The notes beneath the pieces were generated by a model. The model was not told where the DNA came from. It ran no database searches and was given only the letters and a program-made list of their open reading frames with translations. A DNA stretch of 64,000 nucleotides from Sulfurospirillum oryzae (GTDB taxonomy: Bacteria; Campylobacterota; Campylobacteria; Campylobacterales; Sulfurospirillaceae): positions 806,001 through 870,000 of the forward strand of contig NZ_JANZKZ010000001.1 of assembly GCF_025770725.1 (NCBI RefSeq). Reading direction: 5' to 3'. Positions 1-8,975 of the stretch are shown piece after piece; positions within the stretch are counted from its first letter, which is position 1, and each line of letters begins with the position of its first letter. The translations under genes and the position numbers were made by a program.

Positions 1-104
1 ACCATTTTTTGTGCTTCACCCATACTAATCTCAAATGTATCCATTAAGAAACGAAAGGCAAGTGTAGGTTTTTCAAGAACAAACTTTTTCAAAGTATACG
101 CCAA
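1..104 (-). CDS. Unidentified protein, N-terminal fragment cut by window edge
   Basis: An open frame reads leftwards off the window edge. It starts at a TTG (positions 104-102) with an AAGGG-type ribosome site about 6 nt upstream and gives at least 34 residues, beginning MAYTLKKFVLEKPTLAF. I recognise no family from this fragment. The rest of the gene lies outside the window. It is divergent from purB, so the ~118 bp between the two starts should hold both promoters. Coding status is inferred from the ribosome site and absence of stops only. Confidence 0.45.
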   Translation of the reverse strand, partial: MAYTLKKFVLEKPTLAFRFLMDTFEISMGEAQKM

Positions 105-222
105 AATTCAACCCTTTTTTAGTCCGAAATTGTTAAAATAAAAAATTACATAAAACACGAATTTACAGATAAATTCAACGTATTTTATCACAGAAAAATC
201 ACAAAACAGACAAGGAATGAAA

Positions 223-1551
223 ATGGTAGAGCGCTATGCACGAGAAGAGATGAAAAAGCATTGGACAATTGAAGCAAAATACGACGCATGGCTCAAAGTC
301 GAAAAAGCTGCGACCAAAGCATGGAATAAACTAGGACTCATTCCTGATGCCGATTGTGAAAAGATTGTTAAGAATGCCAAGTTTAATATTGAGAGAATTG
401 ATGAAATTGAAAAAGTAACGCGTCATGATGTTATTGCCTTTTTAACCAGCGTAGCCGACAGTCTTGGAGAAGAGAGTAGATGGGTACACTACGGTATGAC
501 CAGCTCTGATTGTATTGATACGGCTGTTGCACTTCAAATGCGTGATTCATTACATGTAATTATCGAAGATGTCAAAACATTGATGGAATCTTTAAAAACC
601 AGAGCAATGGAACACAAGATGACATTGATGGTTGGACGAAGTCACGGAATTCATGGTGAGCCTATTACTTTTGGTTTGGTTCTTGCCATTTGGTATGAAG
701 AGATCAAACGAAACCTGAAAAATCTTGAAAATGTGATGGAAGTAATTTCAGTGGGACAAATCAGTGGAGCAATGGGTAACATGGCACACTCTCCAATTGA
801 GTTAGAAGAATATGTATGTGCTGACCTTGGACTTACACCCGCTCCCGTTTCAAACCAAGTCATTCAACGTGATCGTTATGCGGCACTTATGAATGCGCTT
901 GCTCTTTTAGCTTCAAGTTGTGAAAAAATTGCTGTAGCCATTCGTCACTATCAACGTACTGAAGTCTATGAATGTGAAGAGTTCTTTGAAAAAGGGCAAA
1001 AAGGCAGCTCTGCAATGCCTCACAAACGCAATCCTGTCCTTAGTGAGAATATTACAGGGCTCTGCCGTATGATAAGATCTTATGCGATTCCAGCTATGGA
1101 AAACGTTGCTTTATGGCACGAGCGAGATATTAGTCATAGTTCCGTTGAGCGCTTTATATTGCCAGATGGCTTTATAACGACTGACTTCATGCTCAACCGC
1201 CTTAACAGTGTCATCTCCAAACTGGTTGTTTACCCAGAAAACATGATGCGCAATCTTAACCTTACAGGCGGTCTTGTTTTCTCACAACGCATCCTTCTTG
1301 AGCTTCCACTTAAAAATGTATCTCGCGAAGACGCCTATAAAATCGTTCAACGCAATGCCATGAAAGTCTGGGAAGATCTTCAACAAGGAAAACCTGCCCT
1401 TAATGCTGAGGGTGAGAGCTTGTACCTTCAAAACTTACTCAGTGATGAAGACCTTCGCGCAAAACTGAGCGAAACAGAAATCAGAGAGTGTTTTGACTAC
1501 GCTTACTATACAAAAAATATTGATAAAATTTTTCAAAGGGTGTTTAAATAA
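223..1551 (+). CDS. purB: Adenylosuccinate lyase
   Basis: Cleaves succinyl-AICAR and adenylosuccinate to release fumarate in de novo purine and AMP synthesis; cytoplasmic homotetramer. The fumarase/aspartase-superfamily signature GSSAMPHKRNP lies near residue 260, and the catalytic-His segment GRSHGIHGEP near residue 140. The 442-residue length is normal for the family. The start at 223 is preferred over an in-frame ATG at 217, because AAGGA (212-216) abuts 217 but sits 6 nt before 223. The stop overlaps the nrdA start by one base (TAATG), so purB and nrdA are translationally coupled in a nucleotide-synthesis operon. One TTACATGTAA copy (550-559) encodes Leu-His-Val. Confidence 0.96.
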   Translation: MVERYAREEMKKHWTIEAKYDAWLKVEKAATKAWNKLGLIPDADCEKIVKNAKFNIERIDEIEKVTRHDVIAFLTSVADSLGEESRWVHYGMTSSDCIDTAVALQMRDSLHVIIEDVKTLMESLKTRAMEHKMTLMVGRSHGIHGEPITFGLVLAIWYEEIKRNLKNLENVMEVISVGQISGAMGNMAHSPIELEEYVCADLGLTPAPVSNQVIQRDRYAALMNALALLASSCEKIAVAIRHYQRTEVYECEEFFEKGQKGSSAMPHKRNPVLSENITGLCRMIRSYAIPAMENVALWHERDISHSSVERFILPDGFITTDFMLNRLNSVISKLVVYPENMMRNLNLTGGLVFSQRILLELPLKNVSREDAYKIVQRNAMKVWEDLQQGKPALNAEGESLYLQNLLSDEDLRAKLSETEIRECFDYAYYTKNIDKIFQRVFK

Positions 1552-3917
1552 TGTTAACTGTCCAAAAGCGTAATGGTCGCATAGAGCCACTAGACATCTC
1601 TAAAATTCAAAAATATACCAGCTCTGCCATCAAAGGTTTGGACAACGTTTCCCAGAGTGAACTTGAAGTTGATGCAAAAATTCAGTTTCGTGATCAAATC
1701 ACCACTGAAGAAATTCAAAAAACATTGATCAAAACGGCGGTTGATAAAATTGATATTGATCGTCCAAACTGGACCTATGTTGCAGCACGCCTTTTTCTCT
1801 ATGACCTCTATCATAAAGTCAATGGCTTTACAGGGTATGGAAGCTTTGCTGAGTATTTGGAGCGCGGAGAGAAAGAGGGAAGAATTGCACTAGGTCTTAA
1901 AGAAAAATATAACCTTAAAGACTTAGAATCTCATCTCAAACCTGAACGTGATCTTCAATTTACTTACCTTGGCATCAAGACACTTCATGATCGTTATTTG
2001 ATCAAAAACCGACAAGGTAAACCCATCGAGTTGCCACAGCACATGTTTATGGCAATTGCTATGTTTTTGGCGCAAAATGAGCTTAATTCACAAGACTGGG
2101 CAAAGAAGTTTTACGATGTCATCAGTAAATTTGAAGTGATGTTGGCAACACCTACACTCTCAAACGCACGAACAACACGCCATCAACTCAGCTCATGCTA
2201 CATCGGAAGTACGCCTGATAATATCGAAGGTATTTTCGACTCCTACAAAGAGATGTCACTACTCAGTAAATTTGGTGGAGGCATTGGTTGGGATTGGAAC
2301 TTGGTACGCTCGATGGGTGGCATGATCGATGGTCATAAAAATGCCGCAGGTGGCGTTATACCGTTTCTTAAAATCACCAATGACATTGCCGTTGCCGTTG
2401 ATCAACTGGGTACCCGTAAAGGTGCTATTGCCGTTTATCTAGAGCCTTGGCACATGGACATCTCTGACTTCTTAGACTTGAAGAAAAATTCAGGTGAAGA
2501 GAGGCGTCGTGCACACGAACTTTTCCCAGCATTATGGATTAACGATCTCTTTATGAAAAGAGTCGAAGAAAATGCTATTTGGACGCTTTTTGACCCAGCA
2601 GAGACAGGTGATTTGTGTGAAGTTTTTGGCGAAGAGTTTGAGCGACGTTACATCGCGTATGAGCAAAGTGACAAGGTTGCCAAAGAGTATGTGCCCGCAA
2701 AAGAGTTGTGGAAGAAAATTCTGACGAGTTACTTTGAAAGCGGTAGTCCTTTTTTATGCTTTAAAGACAATGCCAATAAAGCCAATCCAAACGACCATTC
2801 GGGAATTATTAGAAGCTCTAACTTGTGTACAGAGATTTTTCAAAATACTCAGCCGAACCACTATAAAATTAAAATTGTTTTTAACGATCAAACTTTCATT
2901 ACCTATGAAGAGAGTGATTTAGTCAAAGTAGACAGTGGTATTACCAAAGAGGCTAAGAAAGTAACAGCACTTGATAGCATCGATGGTAAAGATATTTTTA
3001 TTGTTGAAAAAGAGATGGTAGAGGGCAAAACAGCTGTGTGTAACTTAGCGAGTGTTAACCTCTCCATTATCAATACAAAAGAAGATATTGAGCGAACGAT
3101 CCCAATTGCCATACGAATGCTAGACAATGTTATCGACCTTAACTTCTACCCACATGCAAAAGTAAAACATACTAACCTCAAATCACGTGCGATTGGTTTG
3201 GGTGTTATGGGTGAAGCTCAAATGCTTGCAGAACAACACATTGCATGGGGAAGTTATGAGCACTTTAGTAAAATTGATGAAGTGATGGAAGCAATCAGCT
3301 ACAACGTTATTCTCGCCTCTTCGAACTTGGCCATTGAAAAAGGTGCTTATCCAGAATTTGCGGGTTCTAAATGGAGCAGAGGTATTTTCCCTATCGATAC
3401 AGCCAATGAGGAAGCTAAAAAACTGGTCGATCGTGGTGGTCTTTTTGGCTATATGTATGACTGGGATAGTTTAAAAGAGAAAGTGAAACAAAATGGTATG
3501 CGTAATGGTTATTTGATGGCAATTGCACCAACCAGTTCTATCTCTATTCTTGTAGGAACAACCCAAACCATTGAACCTGTTTATAAACGTAAATGGTTTG
3601 AAGAGAATCTCTCAGGCATGATCCCCGTTGTTGCTCCAAATCTTAATCCAGATACGTGGGGATTTTATACGCCTGCGTATGAACTCGATCAAAGAGTGCT
3701 TATCAAAGCGGGTGCGATTAGACAAAAATGGATTGATCAAGGACAGAGTCTTAATATCTTTATCACACTTGATAAAGCCAGCGGAAAGTACCTTAATGAC
3801 ATCTATATGCTAGGATGGAAATTGGGTATTAAATCAACCTACTATCTACGCTCACAATCACCTGAAAATAAACTCGAAGTAGCAGATCGCAGCATTGAGT
3901 GTGAGGGTTGCCAATAA
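1551..3917 (+). CDS. nrdA: Ribonucleoside-diphosphate reductase, class I large subunit
   Basis: Reduces ribonucleotides to deoxyribonucleotides together with NrdB. An N-terminal ATP-cone-like domain (residues ~1-90, VQKRNGRIEPLDISKIQ) is followed by the catalytic barrel with the expected cysteines: SSCYIGS (~213), NLCTEIF (~424) and AVCNLAS (~496). The C-terminal redox pair is CEGCQ. Between the second and third cysteine there are ~60 extra residues compared with the compact E. coli-type arrangement, containing a beta-rich segment (YKIKIVFNDQTF...DIFIVEKE). The gene overlaps purB by one base. Its partner nrdB is not adjacent but 4 kb downstream, beyond the class III genes. A hairpin terminator follows the stop. 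Confidence 0.95.
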   Translation: MLTVQKRNGRIEPLDISKIQKYTSSAIKGLDNVSQSELEVDAKIQFRDQITTEEIQKTLIKTAVDKIDIDRPNWTYVAARLFLYDLYHKVNGFTGYGSFAEYLERGEKEGRIALGLKEKYNLKDLESHLKPERDLQFTYLGIKTLHDRYLIKNRQGKPIELPQHMFMAIAMFLAQNELNSQDWAKKFYDVISKFEVMLATPTLSNARTTRHQLSSCYIGSTPDNIEGIFDSYKEMSLLSKFGGGIGWDWNLVRSMGGMIDGHKNAAGGVIPFLKITNDIAVAVDQLGTRKGAIAVYLEPWHMDISDFLDLKKNSGEERRRAHELFPALWINDLFMKRVEENAIWTLFDPAETGDLCEVFGEEFERRYIAYEQSDKVAKEYVPAKELWKKILTSYFESGSPFLCFKDNANKANPNDHSGIIRSSNLCTEIFQNTQPNHYKIKIVFNDQTFITYEESDLVKVDSGITKEAKKVTALDSIDGKDIFIVEKEMVEGKTAVCNLASVNLSIINTKEDIERTIPIAIRMLDNVIDLNFYPHAKVKHTNLKSRAIGLGVMGEAQMLAEQHIAWGSYEHFSKIDEVMEAISYNVILASSNLAIEKGAYPEFAGSKWSRGIFPIDTANEEAKKLVDRGGLFGYMYDWDSLKEKVKQNGMRNGYLMAIAPTSSISILVGTTQTIEPVYKRKWFEENLSGMIPVVAPNLNPDTWGFYTPAYELDQRVLIKAGAIRQKWIDQGQSLNIFITLDKASGKYLNDIYMLGWKLGIKSTYYLRSQSPENKLEVADRSIECEGCQ

Positions 3918-3929
3918 ACATTCTCTAAA

Positions 3930-3954
3930 GTCTCTTGGCAAAAATCCAAGAGAC
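3930..3954 (+). terminator. Intrinsic terminator after nrdA
   Basis: Perfect 9-bp inverted repeat GTCTCTTGG / CCAAGAGAC with a 7-nt loop, followed by CCTTCTTT. The tail runs directly into a TTACATGTAA copy (3961-3970), whose leading T's extend the weak T-tract. It separates the purB-nrdA operon from the racemase gene. Confidence 0.8.
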
Positions 3955-3979
3955 CCTTCTTTACATGTAAAGGTTACAA

Positions 3980-4678
3980 ATGAAAACAATAGGACTCATC
4001 GGCGGTATGAGTTGGGAGTCAACACTGAGTTATTACAAGCTTCTCAACGAAGGCGTAAAAGCAAAACGTGGTGGGCTACATAGTGCAAAGATCATCTTAC
4101 ATTCCGTTGATTTCGCTCCCATTGCTCGCTTGCAAAGTGAAGGTAAATGGGAAGAGGCGGCTGTTATTATCAAAGAAGCGGCACTTTCGTTAGAACGCGC
4201 AGGAGTGGATTTTATACTTTTATGCACCAATACTATGCACAAAATTCTTCCATTAGTCAGTCCTCATGTTAAAACACCTTTTTTACATATTGCAGAAGCG
4301 ACTGCAAAAACACTCAATACTCATGGTGCACATAAAGCTATCTTGTTAGGGACAAAATTTACCATGCAAGAGTCTTTTTACAAAGAGGTTTTAAATGCAC
4401 ATCACATTGAAGTTGTTACTCCCGATGTAAAGTCAATAGAAATCATCAATCAGGTTATCTTTCAAGAACTCTGTGTTGGTAAAATTGAAACAACCTCAAA
4501 AGAAATGTTTTTGAAAATTATTCATGATCTAAAAACACAAGATGAAAGTATTGATGCTGTCATTTTAGGATGTACTGAGATTGGTCTTTTATTGGATCAG
4601 AAAAGCTCCAATCTTCCGTTGTTTGACACCACTGTTTTACATGTAAATGAAGCCATCAACCATGCACTAAATCAATAA
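3980..4678 (+). CDS. Aspartate/glutamate racemase family protein
   Basis: Cofactor-independent amino-acid racemase of the aspartate/glutamate racemase superfamily, closest in layout to YgeA-type broad-specificity racemases (232 residues). Both catalytic cysteines of the two-base mechanism are visible: LLCTNTMHK (~83) and ILGCTEIGLLL (~197). The N-terminal MKTIGLIGGMSWEST is characteristic of the aspartate racemase branch rather than MurI, which usually starts with a DSG motif. Start ATG has AAAGG ~6 nt upstream. The gene stands alone after the nrdA terminator. A D-amino acid product for cell wall or signalling is plausible; the substrate cannot be read from sequence. Copy 4637 of TTACATGTAA lies near its 3' end. 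Confidence 0.85.
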   Translation: MKTIGLIGGMSWESTLSYYKLLNEGVKAKRGGLHSAKIILHSVDFAPIARLQSEGKWEEAAVIIKEAALSLERAGVDFILLCTNTMHKILPLVSPHVKTPFLHIAEATAKTLNTHGAHKAILLGTKFTMQESFYKEVLNAHHIEVVTPDVKSIEIINQVIFQELCVGKIETTSKEMFLKIIHDLKTQDESIDAVILGCTEIGLLLDQKSSNLPLFDTTVLHVNEAINHALNQ

Positions 4679-4755
4679 AATTTCTTTTAATATTTAAAAA
4701 TTGTTATTAACTATAAATTTTAATACTTAATAACTAACTTTTGGTTTAAAATACC

Positions 4756-4767
4756 TATCTATAGATA
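4756..4767. promoter_or_regulatory. Perfect 12-bp palindrome upstream of nrdD, possible operator
   Basis: TATCTATAGATA is a perfect palindrome about 100 bp upstream of the nrdD -10 element, in the 222-bp gap between the racemase and nrdD genes. It is a candidate regulator site for the anaerobic RNR operon. It does not match the usual NrdR box well, and AT-rich palindromes of this size can arise by chance. Confidence 0.3.
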
Positions 4768-4866
4768 CTATATCGATTAAGCTAACGATACAAAATTAAC
4801 ACTTTTCTAGCTTGTGACATATTTGTTTCAGCTTAATTATTAAGTTTCTTTAAATTTTACACTTAC

Positions 4867-4872
4867 TATAAT
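4867..4872 (+). promoter_or_regulatory. Probable nrdD promoter (-10 TATAAT)
   Basis: TATAAT lies 28 bp before the nrdD ATG, with a T-rich upstream stretch and no clear -35, as is normal for Campylobacterota sigma-70 promoters. The AGGAT ribosome site follows at ~4892. Confidence 0.6.
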
Positions 4873-4900
4873 CTTCTCTACTTTTAAATCTAGGATAACC

Positions 4901-7006
4901 ATGCTAACCAAAGTACTCAAACGCGACGGCACTACAGAAGAATTTCAACCTTACAAGATCGAAGATGCCATTAAAAAAGCATTCAAAAGCGAAGGTGTAA
5001 CGTACGACGAAAGTATCTTTAAAGAGATTCTCAAACGTATTGAGAAAAAGCGGGTAGCAGCGGTCGAAGACTTCCAAGATATGATCGAACAAGAGCTTTA
5101 TAAAACACGTTATTTTGACGTTATGCGCTCATTTATTCTCTATCGTCATACGCATAAAATGCAGCGTGAGCACATCTACGGGCTTAATGAAGATACAACC
5201 TACGTCAATTCAAGCCAAACGATTGAAGAGTATATTGGTAAAAGTGACTGGAGAATTAAAGCAAACTCCAACACGGGTTATTCCAATGCAGGTCTTGTTA
5301 ACAACACCGCTGGAAAAGTGATCGCCAACTACTGGCTCGATAAAATTTACTCCAAAGAAGAGGGTTTAGCGCACAGAAATGGCGACTATCATATCCATGA
5401 TTTGGACTGTTTAACCGCTTATTGTGCTGGCTGGAGTCTTCGAGTACTTTTGGATGAAGGTTTTAATGGTGTAAGGGGTCGCGTTGAAAGCCGTCCTCCA
5501 ATGCATTTTAGAGAAGCACTCGGACAAATGGCAAATTTTTTAGGAATTTTACAAAGCGAGTGGGCAGGTGCACAAGCGTTTAGCTCTTTCGATACCTACT
5601 TAGCACCGTATGCATTTAAAGATAAAATCTCCTACAAAGAGATTAAAAAAGCAATCCGTAGCTTTATTTACAACTTAAATGTGCCCGCACGTTGGGGACA
5701 AAGCCCGTTTACCAACATTACCATTGACTGGACTGTGCCTAAAGACTTAGCCGATCAGATTCCAACGTCAAGCCAACGTCACCTCTTCAAAGAGATCAAT
5801 GATGCTGAACTTCTTGATGAGGCAAAAAAACGTGGTGTCAATTCTCTTGAAGCTATGACCTATAAGCATTTCCAAAAAGAGATGAATCTCATCAATAAAG
5901 CTTACTACGAGGTGATGACCGAAGGTGATAAAACGGGGCAACCCTTTACATTTCCAATTCCTACGGTTAACATCACCGAAGATTTTGATTGGGATGGTGA
6001 AAATACCGAATTACTCTTTGAAAATACGGCAAAAATTGGCTCTTCTTATTTCCAAAACTTTATCGGAAGCCAATATGTCAGAGATGCCGATGGCAAGCTT
6101 ATCGAAAACCCAAAGGCCTATAAACCAGGTCATGTTCGCTCAATGTGCTGTCGTTTACAACTCGATCTTAGAGAGCTTTTAAAACGTGGTGGTGGACTTT
6201 TCGGAAGCGCAGAGATGACAGGAAGCATTGGTGTTGTCACCCTCAATATGGCACGTCTTGGCTATCTTTATAAAGGTAATAAAAAAGAGTTGATGGCGCG
6301 TTTTGAATACTTGATGGATCTTGCAAAATCAACGCTAGAGAAAAAACGTGTTTTTGTTCAAGAGATGTATAACCGTGGACTTTACCCTTATACGGCTCGT
6401 TATTTACCAGGATTTAACAGCCATTTCTCCACTATCGGAGTCAACGGTATCAATGAAATGATCCGCAATTTTACAGAAGACAAGCACAATATTGCCGATG
6501 ATTATGGAATGGAATTTGCTCACGAAATATTAGAATTTATGCGCAATAAAATGGTCGCTTATCAAGAAGAGACAGGCAATCTCTACAACCTTGAAGCAAC
6601 CCCAGCAGAGGGTACAACATACCGTTTTGCGAAAGAAGATAAAAAACGCTACCCTGAGATCATCCAAGCAGGATCAGGAAAAAATGTTTATTACACCAAT
6701 TCCTCTCAACTTCCTGCGAATTTTACCGATGATCCTTTTGAAGCATTAGATCTTCAAGATGATCTTCAATGCTCCTATACAGGTGGAACCGTACTGCATC
6801 TTTACATGAAAGAACGCATTAGTTCAAGTGAAGCGTGTAAAAAGTTGGTCAAAAATGTGATTACCAACTACCGTATGCCATACCTTACGATCACACCAGT
6901 CTTTTCGGTGTGTGAGAAACATGGCTACATTAGTGGTGAGCATGAATTTTGCCCAAAATGTGACGAAGAACTAGTCGAACAATACAAAAAAGGAGAAGCA
7001 TCATGA
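4901..7006 (+). CDS. nrdD: Anaerobic ribonucleotide reductase catalytic chain, lacking the glycyl-radical tail
   Basis: Class III reductase that makes deoxynucleotides without oxygen. It has an N-terminal ATP cone (residues ~1-95), then the glycyl-radical-enzyme barrel with NGDYHIHDLDCLTAYC (~165-180), the MCCRLQLDL segment (~412) and FGSAEMTGSIG. The C-terminal zinc site is C671xxH and C684xxC687 in VCEKHGYISGEHEFCPKC. In usual NrdD proteins the glycyl-radical motif RVxGY follows this site almost directly. Here the chain stops 14 residues later. The missing segment is encoded by the next ORF, which overlaps by ATGA. This is not a simple sequencing break: the junction has a GGAG ribosome site and an extended linker. 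Confidence 0.93.
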   Translation: MLTKVLKRDGTTEEFQPYKIEDAIKKAFKSEGVTYDESIFKEILKRIEKKRVAAVEDFQDMIEQELYKTRYFDVMRSFILYRHTHKMQREHIYGLNEDTTYVNSSQTIEEYIGKSDWRIKANSNTGYSNAGLVNNTAGKVIANYWLDKIYSKEEGLAHRNGDYHIHDLDCLTAYCAGWSLRVLLDEGFNGVRGRVESRPPMHFREALGQMANFLGILQSEWAGAQAFSSFDTYLAPYAFKDKISYKEIKKAIRSFIYNLNVPARWGQSPFTNITIDWTVPKDLADQIPTSSQRHLFKEINDAELLDEAKKRGVNSLEAMTYKHFQKEMNLINKAYYEVMTEGDKTGQPFTFPIPTVNITEDFDWDGENTELLFENTAKIGSSYFQNFIGSQYVRDADGKLIENPKAYKPGHVRSMCCRLQLDLRELLKRGGGLFGSAEMTGSIGVVTLNMARLGYLYKGNKKELMARFEYLMDLAKSTLEKKRVFVQEMYNRGLYPYTARYLPGFNSHFSTIGVNGINEMIRNFTEDKHNIADDYGMEFAHEILEFMRNKMVAYQEETGNLYNLEATPAEGTTYRFAKEDKKRYPEIIQAGSGKNVYYTNSSQLPANFTDDPFEALDLQDDLQCSYTGGTVLHLYMKERISSSEACKKLVKNVITNYRMPYLTITPVFSVCEKHGYISGEHEFCPKCDEELVEQYKKGEAS

Positions 7007-7167
7007 GTAAAACGGAGATTTTAGAGAAATTAAGAGAAAAACGTACCAAATGTATCGTTTACACCCGTGTTATGGGTTACCATAGACCTGTAGAAAGTTT
7101 TAATGTTGGAAAAACAGGTGAACACAAAGAACGAACTCAATTTGTTGAGAGATGCTGCCATAAATAA
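7003..7167 (+). CDS. Separate glycyl-radical domain of NrdD (54 aa)
   Basis: Overlaps the nrdD stop by 4 nt (ATGA), with GGAG at 6992-6995, 7 nt before the ATG. The product has a charged helix-like start (MSKTEILEKLREKRTK), then CIVYTRVMGYHRPVESFNVG. This matches the C-terminal radical loop of NrdD, with Gly25 in RVMGY as the predicted radical glycine. A basic tail follows (GKTGEHKERTQFVE) and ends in CCHK. It likely docks into the 701-residue NrdD chain and is activated by NrdG, comparable in logic to GrcA/YfiD supplying a spare glycyl-radical domain to pyruvate formate-lyase. A rare -1 slip on A6 (6986-6991) could also fuse the two chains. Confidence 0.88.
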   Translation: MSKTEILEKLREKRTKCIVYTRVMGYHRPVESFNVGKTGEHKERTQFVERCCHK

Positions 7168-7837
7168 ACCAATCCATAGCATTACCAAATTTACGACGCT
7201 AGATTATCCGCATCATCTAGCGTCTATTTTTTGGTTTGCTAAGTGCAATATGACATGCCCTTATTGCTATAATCCTCAAATCGTACGAGATAATGGAACC
7301 ATTAGCCTCGAAGCTGCCCTTCAATTTTTACAAAGCCGCAAAGGCCTTCTTGATAGTGTTGTTTTAAGCGGTGGAGAGTGTACACTTTACCCTCATCTTG
7401 AAACATTCTGTGAAACTATTAAAGCCTTAGACTATAAAATCAAAATTGACACCAATGGCTCTAATCCAACACTACTCGCTACTTTGATTGAAAAAGGGCT
7501 TGTGGATTACATTGCACTTGATTATAAAGCCCCTAAACAGAAGTATGAAAGCATGACACATTACCGCCATTTTGAACGCTTTGAGCAAAGCTTAAAGATG
7601 CTGATTCAAAGCCATTTTCCTTTTGAAGCTCGCACCACACTGCACAGTGATTTACTCACGCCAAATGACATCAATACTATCATTGAAGATTTACATGTAA
7701 AGGGCTATCAAGGTACCTATTACCTCCAAAATTATTTACATGTAGAACCCACCCTTGGCGCAACAAAAATGCAACAAAATCAGTTTGATTTGAGCCAACT
7801 AACCCCTCTTGTGCCCATAGAATTAAGAAATTTTTGA
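7103..7837 (+). CDS. nrdG: Anaerobic RNR activating protein, radical SAM
   Basis: Radical SAM activase expected to generate the glycyl radical on the NrdD tail using S-adenosylmethionine and a 4Fe-4S cluster. The cluster motif is CNMTCPYC (Cys48, 52, 55 if ATG 7103 is used). LSGGECTLYP (~95) is the SAM-binding GGE motif. Start is uncertain: ATG 7103 lies inside the radical-domain ORF and has a poor ribosome site. A TTG at 7142 or 7145 would leave the usual start close to the SITKFTTLDYP segment. Overlap with the preceding ORF points to coupling of all three class III genes. It carries one exact (7691) and one near-exact (7736) TTACATGTAA copy, both read as Leu-His-Val. Confidence 0.88.
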   Translation: MLEKQVNTKNELNLLRDAAINKPIHSITKFTTLDYPHHLASIFWFAKCNMTCPYCYNPQIVRDNGTISLEAALQFLQSRKGLLDSVVLSGGECTLYPHLETFCETIKALDYKIKIDTNGSNPTLLATLIEKGLVDYIALDYKAPKQKYESMTHYRHFERFEQSLKMLIQSHFPFEARTTLHSDLLTPNDINTIIEDLHVKGYQGTYYLQNYLHVEPTLGATKMQQNQFDLSQLTPLVPIELRNF

Positions 7838-7952
7838 TACAATAATCCCTTATACATCAAACCAACAAAACTATTTTGACTACGCAAGAGCACTAAAGCT
7901 TGCCAACTTTGTTAGTAGTCAATTTTAAAATAAAATGATACAAGGAATATTA

Positions 7953-8975
7953 GTGGAGCGCAAAAAAATCTATAACCCAAACTCAGATGAGAGCTTAAAT
8001 GATCGCAGAGTCTTTGGCGGAAATCCACATGGAATTTTAAATTTTACCAAAGCAAAATACACTTGGGCACTCAAACTTTGGGATATGATGGAAGCCAATA
8101 CATGGTTTCCAAAAGAGGTCGATACCACCAAAGATGTCATCGACTACAACCGTAATCTGACGGATGCTGAAAAGCGCATGTATGACCTTGTTTGGTCACA
8201 GCTTATTAGTATGGACAGCTTCCAAACCAACAACTTGACCGATAACATCAACCCTTATATCACAGCCCCAGAGATTAACGCGTGCCTTTCACGTCAATCG
8301 TATGAAGAGGCAAACCATTCTAAATCGTATGCCGTTATGGTCGAAGCGATTTGTGACAATACCGACCTCATTTATGAAATGGAAAAACACGATGAGGTTT
8401 TGCGTCGTAAAAATGACTATATTTCAAGCGTATACGAAGAGCTTGCAGGCGATGTTACCGATGAAAAACTTGTCCTTGCTATGTTTGCAAACCAAATTTT
8501 AGAAGGTATCTATTTTTACTCAGGCTTCACCGCGATTTACGCTCTTGCAAGAGCGGGAAGAATGCTTGGTAGTGCTCAGATGATCCGCTTTATTCAGCGC
8601 GATGAAATCACGCACCTTCTCATCTTTCAAAACATGATCAATTCTGTTCAAAAAGAGCGCCCAGATCTTTTCACACCTGAGCTTAAAGCCAAAGTGTATG
8701 ATATGTTTCAAAAAGCCGGTGACCTTGAAATAGAGTGGGGTAAATACATCACGCAAAATCAAATTATGGGCTTTACCGATGACATCATTGAGACGTACAT
8801 TCATTACCTCATTGACGACCGATTAAGCGCTGTAGGATTTGAAAAACTCTACAATGCCAAACATCCAATCAAATGGGTTGATGACTTTTCAAAATTTAAC
8901 GATCAAAAAACAAACTTCTTTGAAGGCAATGTCTCAAATTACAGTAAAGGAAGTCTCTCATTCGATGACTTCTAA
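7953..8975 (+). CDS. nrdB: Ribonucleoside-diphosphate reductase, class I small subunit
   Basis: Radical-generating small subunit partner of NrdA; holds the di-iron (or metal) site and tyrosyl radical. Helices with the metal ligands are recognisable: [29 protein letters not shown] (E and H) and [13 protein letters not shown] (E and H). The frame opens at ATG 7935, but GTG 7953 is preferred because AAGGA (7942-7946) sits 6 nt before it and the product then starts [10 protein letters not shown] as is typical of the family. That gives 340 residues. Its 3' end overlaps the nitrilase-family gene by 11 nt. It is separated from nrdA by the racemase and class III genes. Confidence 0.94.
   Translation: MERKKIYNPNSDESLNDRRVFGGNPHGILNFTKAKYTWALKLWDMMEANTWFPKEVDTTKDVIDYNRNLTDAEKRMYDLVWSQLISMDSFQTNNLTDNINPYITAPEINACLSRQSYEEANHSKSYAVMVEAICDNTDLIYEMEKHDEVLRRKNDYISSVYEELAGDVTDEKLVLAMFANQILEGIYFYSGFTAIYALARAGRMLGSAQMIRFIQRDEITHLLIFQNMINSVQKERPDLFTPELKAKVYDMFQKAGDLEIEWGKYITQNQIMGFTDDIIETYIHYLIDDRLSAVGFEKLYNAKHPIKWVDDFSKFNDQKTNFFEGNVSNYSKGSLSFDDF

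Noticed and set aside
2835-3035. Intein in nrdA
   Set aside because: The insert is only ~60 residues, with no splice-site Cys/Ser...His-Asn pattern.
6986-7006. NrdD split explained as a sequencing error
   Set aside because: The downstream ORF has its own GGAG at correct spacing, an ATGA overlap, and ~15 extra linker residues not found in fused NrdD, so a one-base error would not restore a normal protein.
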